Positions 16,734 to 23,932 of a stretch of 64,000 bases of DNA are shown one piece after another. The position numbers and the translations under genes were made by a program. The stretch is from positions 62,001-126,000 of the forward strand of contig SVHN01000004.1 of assembly GCA_015055805.1 (NCBI GenBank), written 5' to 3'. The DNA comes from Clostridiales bacterium (lineage in GTDB: Bacteria; Bacillota; Clostridia; Christensenellales; Borkfalkiaceae). How positions within the stretch are numbered: position 1 is the first letter of the stretch; each line of letters starts with the position of its first letter. The notes under the pieces were generated by a model, which worked only from the letters and a program-made list of their open reading frames with translations, was not told the origin of the DNA and did not search any database.

Positions 16734-17765
16734 TTAGCCTTTCATTAAAAGTTCCATAACGTACATTTCAAGACCTTCAAAGTCCCTATTCTTAACGCAT
16801 TCATCTCTAAATGCATAATCGAACTTTTCTGCTTTTTCTTCAAGCATCTTGAATATCTTCAAACTGTTTTCCAAATGCTTAAAACTGTCTTCATCAACAG
16901 TTGTTCTCATCGCCTTTACGTCTAATCCAACATATTCACCCTTGCTTCCATATCCATTTTCCAAAAGCACTTTAACTTGGTTAAAAGCAGCACGTAAATT
17001 TTCAACGCCGAAACTTTTATCTTGGTCGTATTTAATGCTGTTTTGATCATTTAAATGTACGGTAAATAGTTTGTCAAACGCTAATGCAAATCCTATTTCG
17101 TGAGCAGGATCAAGACCGGCAAGAATTGCATGAGCACTTTCTAAATTTCCGCCTACACGCTTAGGATCGATAGTTGCTGCTGAAATAGCCATAACATGTC
17201 CCATTGTTCCACATATAGAACGGTCTATTGGTTCGTTAGGTTTAGGTTCAATACATACTCTTATAGTCTTGTCATATTCAAGCATCTTATTTATTGCTTC
17301 TACAAGCATTTTTGTTGCCCAAACTGGACTTTTACTTTCTGCGCAGAGCGTTCCTTCTCGTGCCAACCACAAAACAAGCAAATCAGTACCTAGTTCTTTT
17401 GCAATATCAATAGCCCTACACGCTCTCCACAATGCATATTCTCTATCTGATTCTTTAGTTGACATAAACCCACCGTCTATTGTGCGCTTATCCATCCATA
17501 ATCTAGGTGCGACAAACTCTGCTTTGAGATCGTATTTATCAAGTAACGCCTTAACTTTTCTAGCTTCTTTTTTTATTTCTGCATCACTTAAATCATTTAA
17601 ATTTGGAACGACTTCATCATCATGGAATTGTACTGCATCGAAACCAATTTCTTTAAATCTTTTAAACTTTTCCTCCATTGCGATAGGCTTTCTCGTTGCT
17701 GGTCCATACGCATCTGCACCTTCGTGCACGTTCCATGGTCCTACTGAAAATTTAAATTTGCTCAT
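16734..17765 (-). CDS. Xylose isomerase-like TIM-barrel protein
   Basis: A 343-residue TIM-barrel enzyme of the xylose isomerase superfamily, shorter than classical XylA. Metal-ligand motifs resemble XylA: VCIEPKPNEP (about residue 180), GGNLESAHAILAGLDPAHE (about 215) and FTVHLNDQNSIKYDQDKSFG (about 245). These match XylA EPKPxEP, NxExNHAxLAGHxxxHE and the Asp-rich loop. It presumably isomerises an aldose/ketose taken up by this locus; the sugar is unknown. AAGGAG lies 8 bases before the ATG. It starts 23 bases after the Gfo/Idh/MocA stop, forming a two-gene unit, formerly followed by the now broken glycosidase. Confidence 0.82.
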   Translation of the reverse strand: MSKFKFSVGPWNVHEGADAYGPATRKPIAMEEKFKRFKEIGFDAVQFHDDEVVPNLNDLSDAEIKKEARKVKALLDKYDLKAEFVAPRLWMDKRTIDGGFMSTKESDREYALWRACRAIDIAKELGTDLLVLWLAREGTLCAESKSPVWATKMLVEAINKMLEYDKTIRVCIEPKPNEPIDRSICGTMGHVMAISAATIDPKRVGGNLESAHAILAGLDPAHEIGFALAFDKLFTVHLNDQNSIKYDQDKSFGVENLRAAFNQVKVLLENGYGSKGEYVGLDVKAMRTTVDEDSFKHLENSLKIFKMLEEKAEKFDYAFRDECVKNRDFEGLEMYVMELLMKG

Positions 17766-17788
17766 TTTTATTTCTCCTTAATTTTTTA

Positions 17789-18832
17789 TTATAATTTTAT
17801 CAATTTTCTTTCTTCTGTACTTTTATACGCTGCGGCAATTACTTTTTGTACGTGCAATGCATCTGAAGCCGGAACAACTAGAGGTTTGTCATTTAAGATT
17901 GAGTCAGCAAAACTTTCAACCTCTCTAGTATACATGTTTCCAAACTCACCTTTTAGTTCCTCTCCTTTGATTTCAGAATGGTTTTGTGTTGCGCTGTATC
18001 CTACGTTTTCTTCGACGTACGCTGCGTTTAATCTTCCACCGTCTACTTGACCTATTATGGTATCCCCCATAAGCCTTCCCTTTGTCCCAAAAAATTCAAG
18101 TCGCCACTTTGCTATTTCGTCTGGTATATTAAAGTTTGTTTGCACCACACATTGTGCGCCGTTTTCTAGTTTGAGTATCACGGTTGAACTATCTTCTACG
18201 TCATAACCGAATACAACCGTATCATTGAAGGCTCCCACTTCTACTACTCGGCTTCCAGTTATATATTCTATAAGATCAATACAATGAACTCCCATATCCA
18301 TAAGAGAGCCACCGCCAGACTTTGATTTTACCAGTCTCCAATTACCTGCGTCTTGCGGTAACCACAACGTAAATTGTGAATATCCACTTACTATTTGTCC
18401 TATTTTACCTTCTTCTACGGCTTTTTTCATGTTCATAACGTGCGCACCAAACCGCATCATAAATCCAGCCGCTACCTTTACGCCTTTGTTTTCACAATAC
18501 TGTAATAGTTTTTCTCCCTCTTCTATATCCATAGAAATTGGTTTTTCTATTAGAATATGTTTACCATTATCTGCCGCAAGCATTGCTTGTTTGCAGTGAA
18601 AAACTACTGGCGATGCTATGTATACTGCATCTACTTCAGGATTCTTAACCAAGTCTTCAGCGTTTGTATACGCGTACTTTGCATTATATTTTTTTCTTAG
18701 TTTTTCCGAAAGTTCCGCATCTATTTCCATCACGGCAACAACTTCAACGTTATTTGCAAGCATCATTCCTGGTAGTGTTCTTCTGTCCGCTATTCCACCT
18801 GCACCAATTACACCAAAACGTAGCTTTTTCAT
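17789..18832 (-). CDS. Gfo/Idh/MocA family NAD(P)-dependent oxidoreductase
   Basis: A 347-residue sugar dehydrogenase. It has the N-terminal nucleotide-binding motif FGVIGAGGIADRRTLPGM, the family ILIEKPISMDIEEG motif (about residues 92-105) with the catalytic-site Lys, and GGGSLMDMGVHCIDLIEYITG (about 172-192) carrying the conserved Asp and His. It probably interconverts a sugar hydroxyl and ketone. Paired with the xylose-isomerase-like gene, it suggests a short oxidative route for an uncommon sugar. AAGGAG lies 6 bases before the ATG. Confidence 0.9.
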   Translation of the reverse strand: MKKLRFGVIGAGGIADRRTLPGMMLANNVEVVAVMEIDAELSEKLRKKYNAKYAYTNAEDLVKNPEVDAVYIASPVVFHCKQAMLAADNGKHILIEKPISMDIEEGEKLLQYCENKGVKVAAGFMMRFGAHVMNMKKAVEEGKIGQIVSGYSQFTLWLPQDAGNWRLVKSKSGGGSLMDMGVHCIDLIEYITGSRVVEVGAFNDTVVFGYDVEDSSTVILKLENGAQCVVQTNFNIPDEIAKWRLEFFGTKGRLMGDTIIGQVDGGRLNAAYVEENVGYSATQNHSEIKGEELKGEFGNMYTREVESFADSILNDKPLVVPASDALHVQKVIAAAYKSTEERKLIKL

Positions 18833-19086
18833 TATTTACTCCTTTTCATTACTTTAGAATAAAAATTTATCACTATACCTTTATATTTTAAGCGTATATG
18901 TGTATTTATTCAATATCTCTAATTGTCTTTAAAATGCTCCAAACAGTTTTTTTATCACAAAAAGCATTGATAAAGTATTTTTTTACTTATCTATTAAAAA
19001 CAATAATTTCATCTCAAGACACAAAAAAGTATAAACAGGCAATTATCAATAAATTACATTTTGGACAGATAAAATTTGTCATTTTT
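18833..19086. other. Upstream region of the Gfo/Idh/MocA gene, no gene seen
   Basis: AT-rich. The 70-residue plus-strand ORF here (18898-19110) has no recognisable features. It contains the repeat 18906-18953 shared with 15814-15862. Confidence 0.4.
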
Positions 19087-19278
19087 CTAACTTTTTACAC
19101 TTGGAAATAAAAATCTTATTATATAACAAACCTTTTTCTTTGCAACTATCCCCTCTAAATTTTCTTTTTTTGCTAGTTCAAAGAACGCTTTTCCTTTTTC
19201 TTCTATCTTATACTCTTCCGGCTTAAACTCTCCGCTCATACTTTCGGTATATACACCAGACCAAAACTTATACTTCAT
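19087..19278 (-). pseudogene. ATP-dependent DNA ligase remnant
   Basis: A 63-codon fragment whose middle, KGKAFFELAKKENLEGIVAKKK, matches the motif region (LEGIVAKR) of ATP-dependent DNA ligases of the LigD/phage-type family, including the preceding E(E/Y) region. After KKK the frame runs into unrelated sequence, and the catalytic KxDG motif and the rest of the adenylation domain are absent. It is one of several gene debris pieces near the right end of the accessory region. Its ATG is probably an internal Met. Confidence 0.6.
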
Positions 19279-19329
19279 TTATAACTGTAAGCCATTATTT
19301 TCTCCTTTTATTTTAGTATAAGCATTTAA

Positions 19330-19363
19330 AATAAAAATAAAGGTCTGCTTTAGGCAAACCTTT
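19330..19363 (-). terminator. Terminator after the AbiH remnant
   Basis: On the minus strand AAAGGTTTGC-CTAAA-GCAGACCTTT (one G-U pair) is followed by ATTTTTATTTT, a few bases past the remnant's stop. Confidence 0.8.
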
Positions 19364-19371
19364 ACAGTCTA

Positions 19372-19566
19372 TTATTCTTCTATTTTAAACTTTGTTGTTA
19401 GCACTTGAACACTGTCTTTCTCTTCTAAATATTTAATAAAATTACGTATTGCAGAAACATCTGATTTCTTTCTTTTGACTGTGTAAAAATTTAAAAAATT
19501 AATATAACTTGTTTTCATATTTAAATTTAAGTCAAAACCATTACCAATTATAAAAGTAGCTTTCAT
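19372..19566 (-). pseudogene. AbiH-family phage abortive-infection protein, N-terminal remnant
   Basis: A 64-codon ORF starting MKATFIIGNGFDLNLNMKTS, the hallmark N-terminus of AbiH proteins (IIGNGFDL ... TSYxxF). Full AbiH proteins are roughly 300 residues or more, so only the nucleotide-binding start is left; the last 20 residues do not look like AbiH and end in EE-stop. The original terminator is retained. It is evidence that the element once carried a phage-defence cargo gene. Confidence 0.75.
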
Positions 19567-19679
19567 TTGTAAAAAACTCTTTTTTATTTATATTACCAAA
19601 AATTTACAGACTAGTCAATATTAAAAAATAATTGTTATACCTAGAATCTAAATAAATCACATTATATTAAATTGTTAAA

Positions 19680-19691
19680 TTTGCTCGCAAA
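19680..19691. repeat. TTTGCTCGCAAA repeat near right end
   Basis: Identical to 8797-8808 near the left end; an imperfect palindrome (TTTGC/GCAAA). Possible integrase or excisionase arm site. Confidence 0.45.
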
Positions 19692-19741
19692 AATTCTAGA
19701 AAAATTCCGACAAAAGGAACTTGACTACTCAACGCACATTC

Positions 19742-19779
19742 AAAAACGGGCGTTTTTACACAAAAAACACCCGTTTTTT
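19742..19779. terminator. Bidirectional terminator-like hairpin
   Basis: AAAAACGGGCGTTTTT and AAAAACACCCGTTTTT form a long stem with A and T tracts on both sides, 40 bases before the partial tRNA. Confidence 0.65.
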
Positions 19780-19818
19780 AGCATTTTTCACATATCTACA
19801 CGAATTTTTAAGCCCCTA

Positions 19819-19860
19819 AAAATCCCTGTGTCGGTGGTTCGATTCCGCCCCGAGGCACCA
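19819..19860 (+). repeat. attR-like partial tRNA-Phe (3' half only)
   Basis: 42 bases identical to tRNA-Phe 8272-8313, from the anticodon loop through CCA. The sequence upstream is not tRNA, so no 5' half exists. This is the classic truncated tRNA left at one end of an element integrated by a tyrosine recombinase. Confidence 0.82.
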
Positions 19861-19906
19861 AATCGTTAGTTGCAACTAAAAAGGTTGCGACTGACGATTT
19901 TTTGTT
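19861..19906 (+). terminator. tRNA-type terminator after the partial tRNA-Phe
   Basis: AATCGTTAGTTGCAAC pairs with GTTGCGACTGACGATT, followed by TTTTTTG. It directly follows CCA, as a terminator of a tRNA operon ending in tRNA-Phe would. Confidence 0.88.
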
Positions 19907-19919
19907 GCTTGTATAGTAA

Positions 19920-19977
19920 ACCACCTGCTATGCGGGTGGTGGGAAAAGCCTACGGCTATGGACATAAAAAGGCTCTT
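19920..19977. mobile_element. Hairpin pair resembling an IS200/IS605-type end (no transposase)
   Basis: ACCACCTGC-TAT-GCGGGTGGT forms a 9-bp stem with a 3-base loop (19920-19940). A second imperfect stem follows (AAAGCC ... GGCTCTTT). Subterminal hairpins of this kind mark IS200/IS605 ends. No TnpA or TnpB ORF is nearby, so this is at most a relic. Confidence 0.3.
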
Positions 19978-20002
19978 TGTCAAATGTTGAGGTGTTTTTC
20001 TT

Positions 20003-21034
20003 TTATACACCAACATTTATTTTAGACCCCATTAAATCAAACTTCCCTTCCTCATATATATCGCATATTAATTTTTGAATTTTCAACGCTTCTTCACCGC
20101 TTATAAACGGCTCCCTATTATTTTCGACCGCATCATAAAAATCAGCTATTTGGCGAATATGTTGGAACCCCCAGTAATCTTTACCGCCTTCATAATCAAT
20201 GTTGCCAACGTCGGTTTTAGCCGTTAAAACCCTACCATCGTTAAAAGTTATTATAGCATCGTCATAACTCATAATAACCTTACCATTTTCGCAGAGAAGT
20301 CTTATTTCAATAGGTTCGTCTATGCCATAGTTATTCATTGCCCAAAACGCTAGCGTTGCGCCGTTTTTATAGCGAATAAAACCTTCGCCCGTATCGTCAA
20401 CTTCCATAATCGAGTGCCCACGATTTGCTAGGTGGGCTTGTACCGATATAGGTTGGTCGTTAATAAACCAGTTCGCAAGGTCGATAGAGTGTATTGCTTG
20501 GTCAATAATTACACCACCGCCCTCTTTATCCCAAGTACCTTTCCAGTCGGAAAGCGAATAGTATTCGTCGGGTTTACACCACGTCAACACAACTCTTGCA
20601 GATATTACCTTGCCTAAATTTCCGTTTTCAAGATTTTCCTTTACGAGTTTTGAAGTATCGTTGTACCTACATTGAAAAATAATGCCGTATTTTAGACCTT
20701 TTTCCTTTGCTAGTTTTACGTTCTCTATAGCATCTTCATATTTTATCGCCATAGGCTTTTCACAAAGCACGTTTACACCGTGTTCTAACGCGTATTTAGA
20801 AATTATAGGGTGCAAATAATGTGGAACGCATACGTGAACCACGTCAAGTTTTTCCTTTTCGATAAGTTCTTTATAATCGTAGTATGCCTTGCAAGCATAT
20901 TTATTCGCCGCTTTATCCGCTCTATCCTTTTTTACATCGCATACAGCAACAATTTGAGCGTTATTTAGGTGATGCGCGCTAGTTGCGTGCATGGTAAAAA
21001 TATTACCGCAACCGATTATCGCTACTTTAAGCAT
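20003..21034 (-). CDS. Gfo/Idh/MocA family oxidoreductase
   Basis: A 343-residue NAD(P)-dependent sugar dehydrogenase: VAIIGCGNIFTMHATSAHHL at the N-terminus, VNVLCEKPMAIKYEDA (about residue 90) with the conserved EKP, and GGGVIIDQAIHSIDLANWF (about 172-190). The track starts at a TTG; the ATG at 21034 (MLKVAIIG) has AGGAG 7 bases upstream and fits the family. It overlaps the end of the preceding dehydrogenase by 8 bases, so the two are translated together. Substrate unknown. Confidence 0.9.
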   Translation of the reverse strand: MLKVAIIGCGNIFTMHATSAHHLNNAQIVAVCDVKKDRADKAANKYACKAYYDYKELIEKEKLDVVHVCVPHYLHPIISKYALEHGVNVLCEKPMAIKYEDAIENVKLAKEKGLKYGIIFQCRYNDTSKLVKENLENGNLGKVISARVVLTWCKPDEYYSLSDWKGTWDKEGGGVIIDQAIHSIDLANWFINDQPISVQAHLANRGHSIMEVDDTGEGFIRYKNGATLAFWAMNNYGIDEPIEIRLLCENGKVIMSYDDAIITFNDGRVLTAKTDVGNIDYEGGKDYWGFQHIRQIADFYDAVENNREPFISGEEALKIQKLICDIYEEGKFDLMGSKINVGV

Positions 21035-21998
21035 TTTCAATCTCCTTTAGTACAAACTCGAGCGACTTTGCCGCATCTTTTAAGGTCGCCTTTTCTATCT
21101 TTTCACCAGATTTTATTCTGTCGGTAAAATATACTAGTTCGTTGTAGTATCCGCCCAAATCAGAAATATTTCCGCCCTTATAACCGCCTGTTAGTTCTTT
21201 CTTTTCTATTTTAATTTCGCTTGTACCGTCAGCAGTATAGCAGATAAATTTTCCGCCGGCATTTTCTACCGTTGCCTTTTCAAATACAACTCTAAAAGTC
21301 GCTTCAAATGGATAACTTTCGGGCAAGCCCCACGTTCCCTCAACGCCTACCACGAAGTCTTTGTATTGCATTATTGTATTTATATAAGAATTTTTCTCAC
21401 CTATAACGTTTTTAATACTTGTAAACTTTTCAGGTTCACCAAACACAGACAAAACGTAGTCGGTATCGTGGACGTGTAGATCCTGTGCCGCACCGCCCGA
21501 ACGCCTTGCGTCAAGTAACCAGTCTTGCCAACCCCAGGTAGGAGTTGGGCTTATTCTTCTAAAGTTAGCGTTTACAACTTTTCCGTATTTGCCACTTTCT
21601 ATTATCTTTTTAAGTTCAACGTATTCGTCCCAAAACCTTATTACTTGACCAACTTGAACCTGACAACCGGTTTCTTTTGACTTTTCAATCATAAGCTTTG
21701 CTTGTTCGATGTTTAACGCAACGGGTTTTTCAACAAAAAGATATTTAACTTTTTCCATTGCTTTAATAGCGTATTCAGCGTGAAGATAAGTGGGAAGACA
21801 AATATCAATAACGTCAACGTCGGCGTTGTTGATTAAATCTAAGCCGTCGGAAAAAATTTCTGCGCCGTTTGCTAGTTCTTCTGCCTTTTCTCTTCTCACG
21901 TCAGCGACCGCACCAAGTATTACGCCGTCAATATTTTTATAACAGTTTGCGTGCATAGCACCCATAAAACCACAACCGATTAAACCTACTTTTATCAT
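21027..21998 (-). CDS. Gfo/Idh/MocA family oxidoreductase (second, inositol dehydrogenase-like)
   Basis: A 323-residue member of the same superfamily: VGLIGCGFMGAMHANCYKN, KYLFVEKPVALNIEQAKLMI (about residue 88), and SGGAAQDLHVHDTDYVLSVFGEP (about 168-190) with a His-rich active-site segment. Its C-terminal part differs clearly from that of its neighbour, so the pair probably oxidises and reduces different intermediates, as in two-dehydrogenase epimerisation routes (inference). GGAG lies 8 bases before the ATG, one base after the isomerase stop. Confidence 0.9.
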   Translation of the reverse strand: MIKVGLIGCGFMGAMHANCYKNIDGVILGAVADVRREKAEELANGAEIFSDGLDLINNADVDVIDICLPTYLHAEYAIKAMEKVKYLFVEKPVALNIEQAKLMIEKSKETGCQVQVGQVIRFWDEYVELKKIIESGKYGKVVNANFRRISPTPTWGWQDWLLDARRSGGAAQDLHVHDTDYVLSVFGEPEKFTSIKNVIGEKNSYINTIMQYKDFVVGVEGTWGLPESYPFEATFRVVFEKATVENAGGKFICYTADGTSEIKIEKKELTGGYKGGNISDLGGYYNELVYFTDRIKSGEKIEKATLKDAAKSLEFVLKEIENA

Positions 21999-21999
21999 A

Positions 22000-22839
22000 C
22001 TATTTTCTCCTTAAAATTTTATCCATTGAATTTGAAGTGTTGTAAATAATAGTTTCAGAATAATGCTTATAATTTGGTATCATTTCAGCAGATACCCAAC
22101 CATCGTAACCTATTTCATTAAGAGCATTCATGACTTCGGGATAGTTGACGTCTCCTGCTAGTAAATCTACAAACCCGTGCAGTCCCCCCGCCTGCAATCT
22201 GTAATCTTTGAAGTGCACTTTCTTTATTCTCTTGCCTAAAATTCTAACCCAGTCTTCGGGATAAGAGCAGTATAATGTATTACCTATATCAAGATAACTT
22301 CCCACGTAATCGCTGTCAATTTTATCAATAAAGTCACGCATTTCCATAGGCGACAATAAAAACTTGTTCCAAACGTTTTCTAAGCCAATGTTAACTTTTG
22401 CTTGTTCAGCGTAGCACTTTAACTCGTTAACTCCTTCTAACGCTCTGTCATATACCACGTCATATGCAACCTTTTTTTCGGGCATAGAAAATTCCACGTT
22501 CACCGCACCAGGAATAACTAGCACTGTATCCGCCCCTAACCCTTTTGCCGTATCGATCTGTTTTTTTATCATATCTTTTGCTTTCTGGCGGATATTTACG
22601 TCATCGTCGCTCAATCTGTAATTCCAACATAGTCCGCACGACAAGCTGTAAAGGGATAACCCTAAGTCGTCCGCAATGCTTTTTATTTCTTTTATCTCTT
22701 TATCGCTAGCGTTTATCGACAACTCACCGTCGCCGTTAAGCGCAAGTTCTACCCCCTCAAAACCTGCGTCTTTTGCAAGAATGAGGTTGTCTTTAATGGT
22801 GGAACTAGGAAACGACCATATATTAATGCCTTTTTTCAT
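22000..22839 (-). CDS. Sugar phosphate isomerase/epimerase family TIM-barrel protein
   Basis: A 279-residue AP-endonuclease-2/xylose-isomerase-like barrel. Likely metal ligands sit in NIGLENVWNKF (Glu), VGSYLDIGNTLY (Asp), IKKVHFKDYRL (His) and GWVSAEMIPNY (Glu). Such proteins isomerise keto-sugars or dehydrate keto-inositols (IolE-like). The track start (22881) lies within promoter sequence. The ATG at 22839 (MKKGINIWSFP) has AAGGAG 6-7 bases upstream. It is the first gene of a three-gene operon with two Gfo/Idh/MocA dehydrogenases, divergent from an AraC regulator. Confidence 0.87.
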   Translation of the reverse strand: MKKGINIWSFPSSTIKDNLILAKDAGFEGVELALNGDGELSINASDKEIKEIKSIADDLGLSLYSLSCGLCWNYRLSDDDVNIRQKAKDMIKKQIDTAKGLGADTVLVIPGAVNVEFSMPEKKVAYDVVYDRALEGVNELKCYAEQAKVNIGLENVWNKFLLSPMEMRDFIDKIDSDYVGSYLDIGNTLYCSYPEDWVRILGKRIKKVHFKDYRLQAGGLHGFVDLLAGDVNYPEVMNALNEIGYDGWVSAEMIPNYKHYSETIIYNTSNSMDKILRRK

Positions 22840-22849
22840 AAAATTCTCC

Positions 22850-22885
22850 TTGATTTTGTTCTTTAATTTTGATATAATCATTATA
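22850..22885. promoter_or_regulatory. Overlapping divergent promoters of the isomerase operon and araC
   Basis: Plus strand: TTGATT (22850-22855), 17 bp, TATAAT (22873-22878), toward the AraC gene. Minus strand: TATAAT at 22885-22880 with only a weak -35 (TGTTCA) 17 bp upstream, suggesting it needs an activator. Confidence 0.6.
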
Positions 22886-22891
22886 GGCTAA

Positions 22892-22910
22892 ACTGTTCGG
22901 CTTGAACAGT
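22892..22910. promoter_or_regulatory. Palindromic operator candidate
   Basis: ACTGTTC-GGCTT-GAACAGT: 7-bp perfect arms overlapping the -35 position of the minus-strand promoter, between the divergent genes. A plausible regulator site. Confidence 0.5.
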
Positions 22911-22969
22911 CATTTTTTTATCCTACAAGTTCAAAATCGTCCACAATGAATTTATAAGGAAAACTTAAT

Positions 22970-23851
22970 ATGAAAGCAACTTACATAAAAACACAGTTAA
23001 AAACTATAATCAACGTGTCTAAAATAGTTACCATACATTACTACGAGTTTGACAAAACTTTTGATTTCAAGGGTGAAAAGCACGACTTTTGGGAAATGGT
23101 ATACGTCGATAAAGGACAAGTGGAAGTTCAAAGCGAAAAAGAAACTATTATATTAAAGCAAGGGGAAATAATTTTTCATAAGCCGAACGAGTTCCACGCA
23201 ATAAAAGCGCACGAGTCATCTCCTAACTTTTTCGTTATATCGTTCGTGTGTTCTTCCCCGTCAATGAAATATTTTGAAAAACACCATACCGTTCTAAACA
23301 AAACGCTAAAGCCGTTTATCTCGTCGCTAATAAGCGAATCCGAAAGCACCTACGTTATCCCGAAAAACGATACACAGCTTAAAAAACTCGACAAGAAAGA
23401 ACAAGCGGTTATAGGCGGAGAACAACTGATAAAAACCTATTTAGAACAACTTTTAATTTTGCTAATAAGGAACGTGTTAAAAATAGGCAGTTCGGAAATT
23501 TTTCCTAGCAAAGTAAGTATGGAAAACCACCTTGTCGTATCTATAAAAAATTATGTTGAAGATAATGTTTATAAGCCGTTTAGAATTTTAGACCTTTGTA
23601 ATTCTCTTGGGTACAGCAAGAGCTATTTAAGTAAGATTTTTCAAAGTCAAACGGGCAACACTATTGCAAGCTTTGCGACTGAAATAAAGATTAAAAAAGC
23701 CAAGCAGTTAATAAGGGACGGCGAATATAATTTTTCGCAGATATCAGACCTATTGTCCTTTGATAATCCACAGTATTTTTCAAGGGTATTTAAGCACGTG
23801 ACCAACATGACGCCAACAGAATTTAAGTTGTCGCTAAATTTTAACATATAA
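22970..23851 (+). CDS. AraC-family transcriptional regulator
   Basis: A 293-residue regulator with an N-terminal cupin ligand-binding domain (WEMVYVDKGQVEVQ ... LKQGEIIFHKPNEFHAI, about residues 35-80) and a C-terminal double helix-turn-helix (FRILDLCNSLGYSKSYLSKIFQ ... FSQISDLLSFDNPQYFSRVFKHVTNMTPTEFK, about 200-290). It is divergent from the isomerase/dehydrogenase operon and probably controls it in response to the substrate. It ends convergent to the NSS transporter gene at a shared terminator. Confidence 0.93.
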   Translation: MKATYIKTQLKTIINVSKIVTIHYYEFDKTFDFKGEKHDFWEMVYVDKGQVEVQSEKETIILKQGEIIFHKPNEFHAIKAHESSPNFFVISFVCSSPSMKYFEKHHTVLNKTLKPFISSLISESESTYVIPKNDTQLKKLDKKEQAVIGGEQLIKTYLEQLLILLIRNVLKIGSSEIFPSKVSMENHLVVSIKNYVEDNVYKPFRILDLCNSLGYSKSYLSKIFQSQTGNTIASFATEIKIKKAKQLIRDGEYNFSQISDLLSFDNPQYFSRVFKHVTNMTPTEFKLSLNFNI

Positions 23852-23877
23852 AGGATAGTTTAAAATGTAATACAACA

Positions 23878-23917
23878 AAAAAGTCGTGAGAACAATCAAT
23901 GTTTTCACGACTTTAAT
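23878..23917. terminator. Bidirectional terminator
   Basis: AAAGTCGTGA / TCACGACTTT hairpin with A and T tracts, between convergent araC and the NSS transporter. Confidence 0.88.
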
Positions 23918-23932
23918 TTAATTCAAATTTAG

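Noticed and set aside
18898-19110. 70-aa plus-strand ORF
   Set aside because: Hydrophobic low-complexity translation of AT-rich DNA, with no ribosome site or recognisable motif.
19672-19869. 65-aa plus-strand ORF ending VVRFRPEAPNR
   Set aside because: Its end is the partial tRNA-Phe read as protein; no ribosome site or family match.
20003-21998. myo-inositol (iol) operon
   Set aside because: Two Gfo/Idh/MocA dehydrogenases and an isomerase are compatible, but no iolB, iolC, iolD or iolJ is present, so no iol symbols were assigned.
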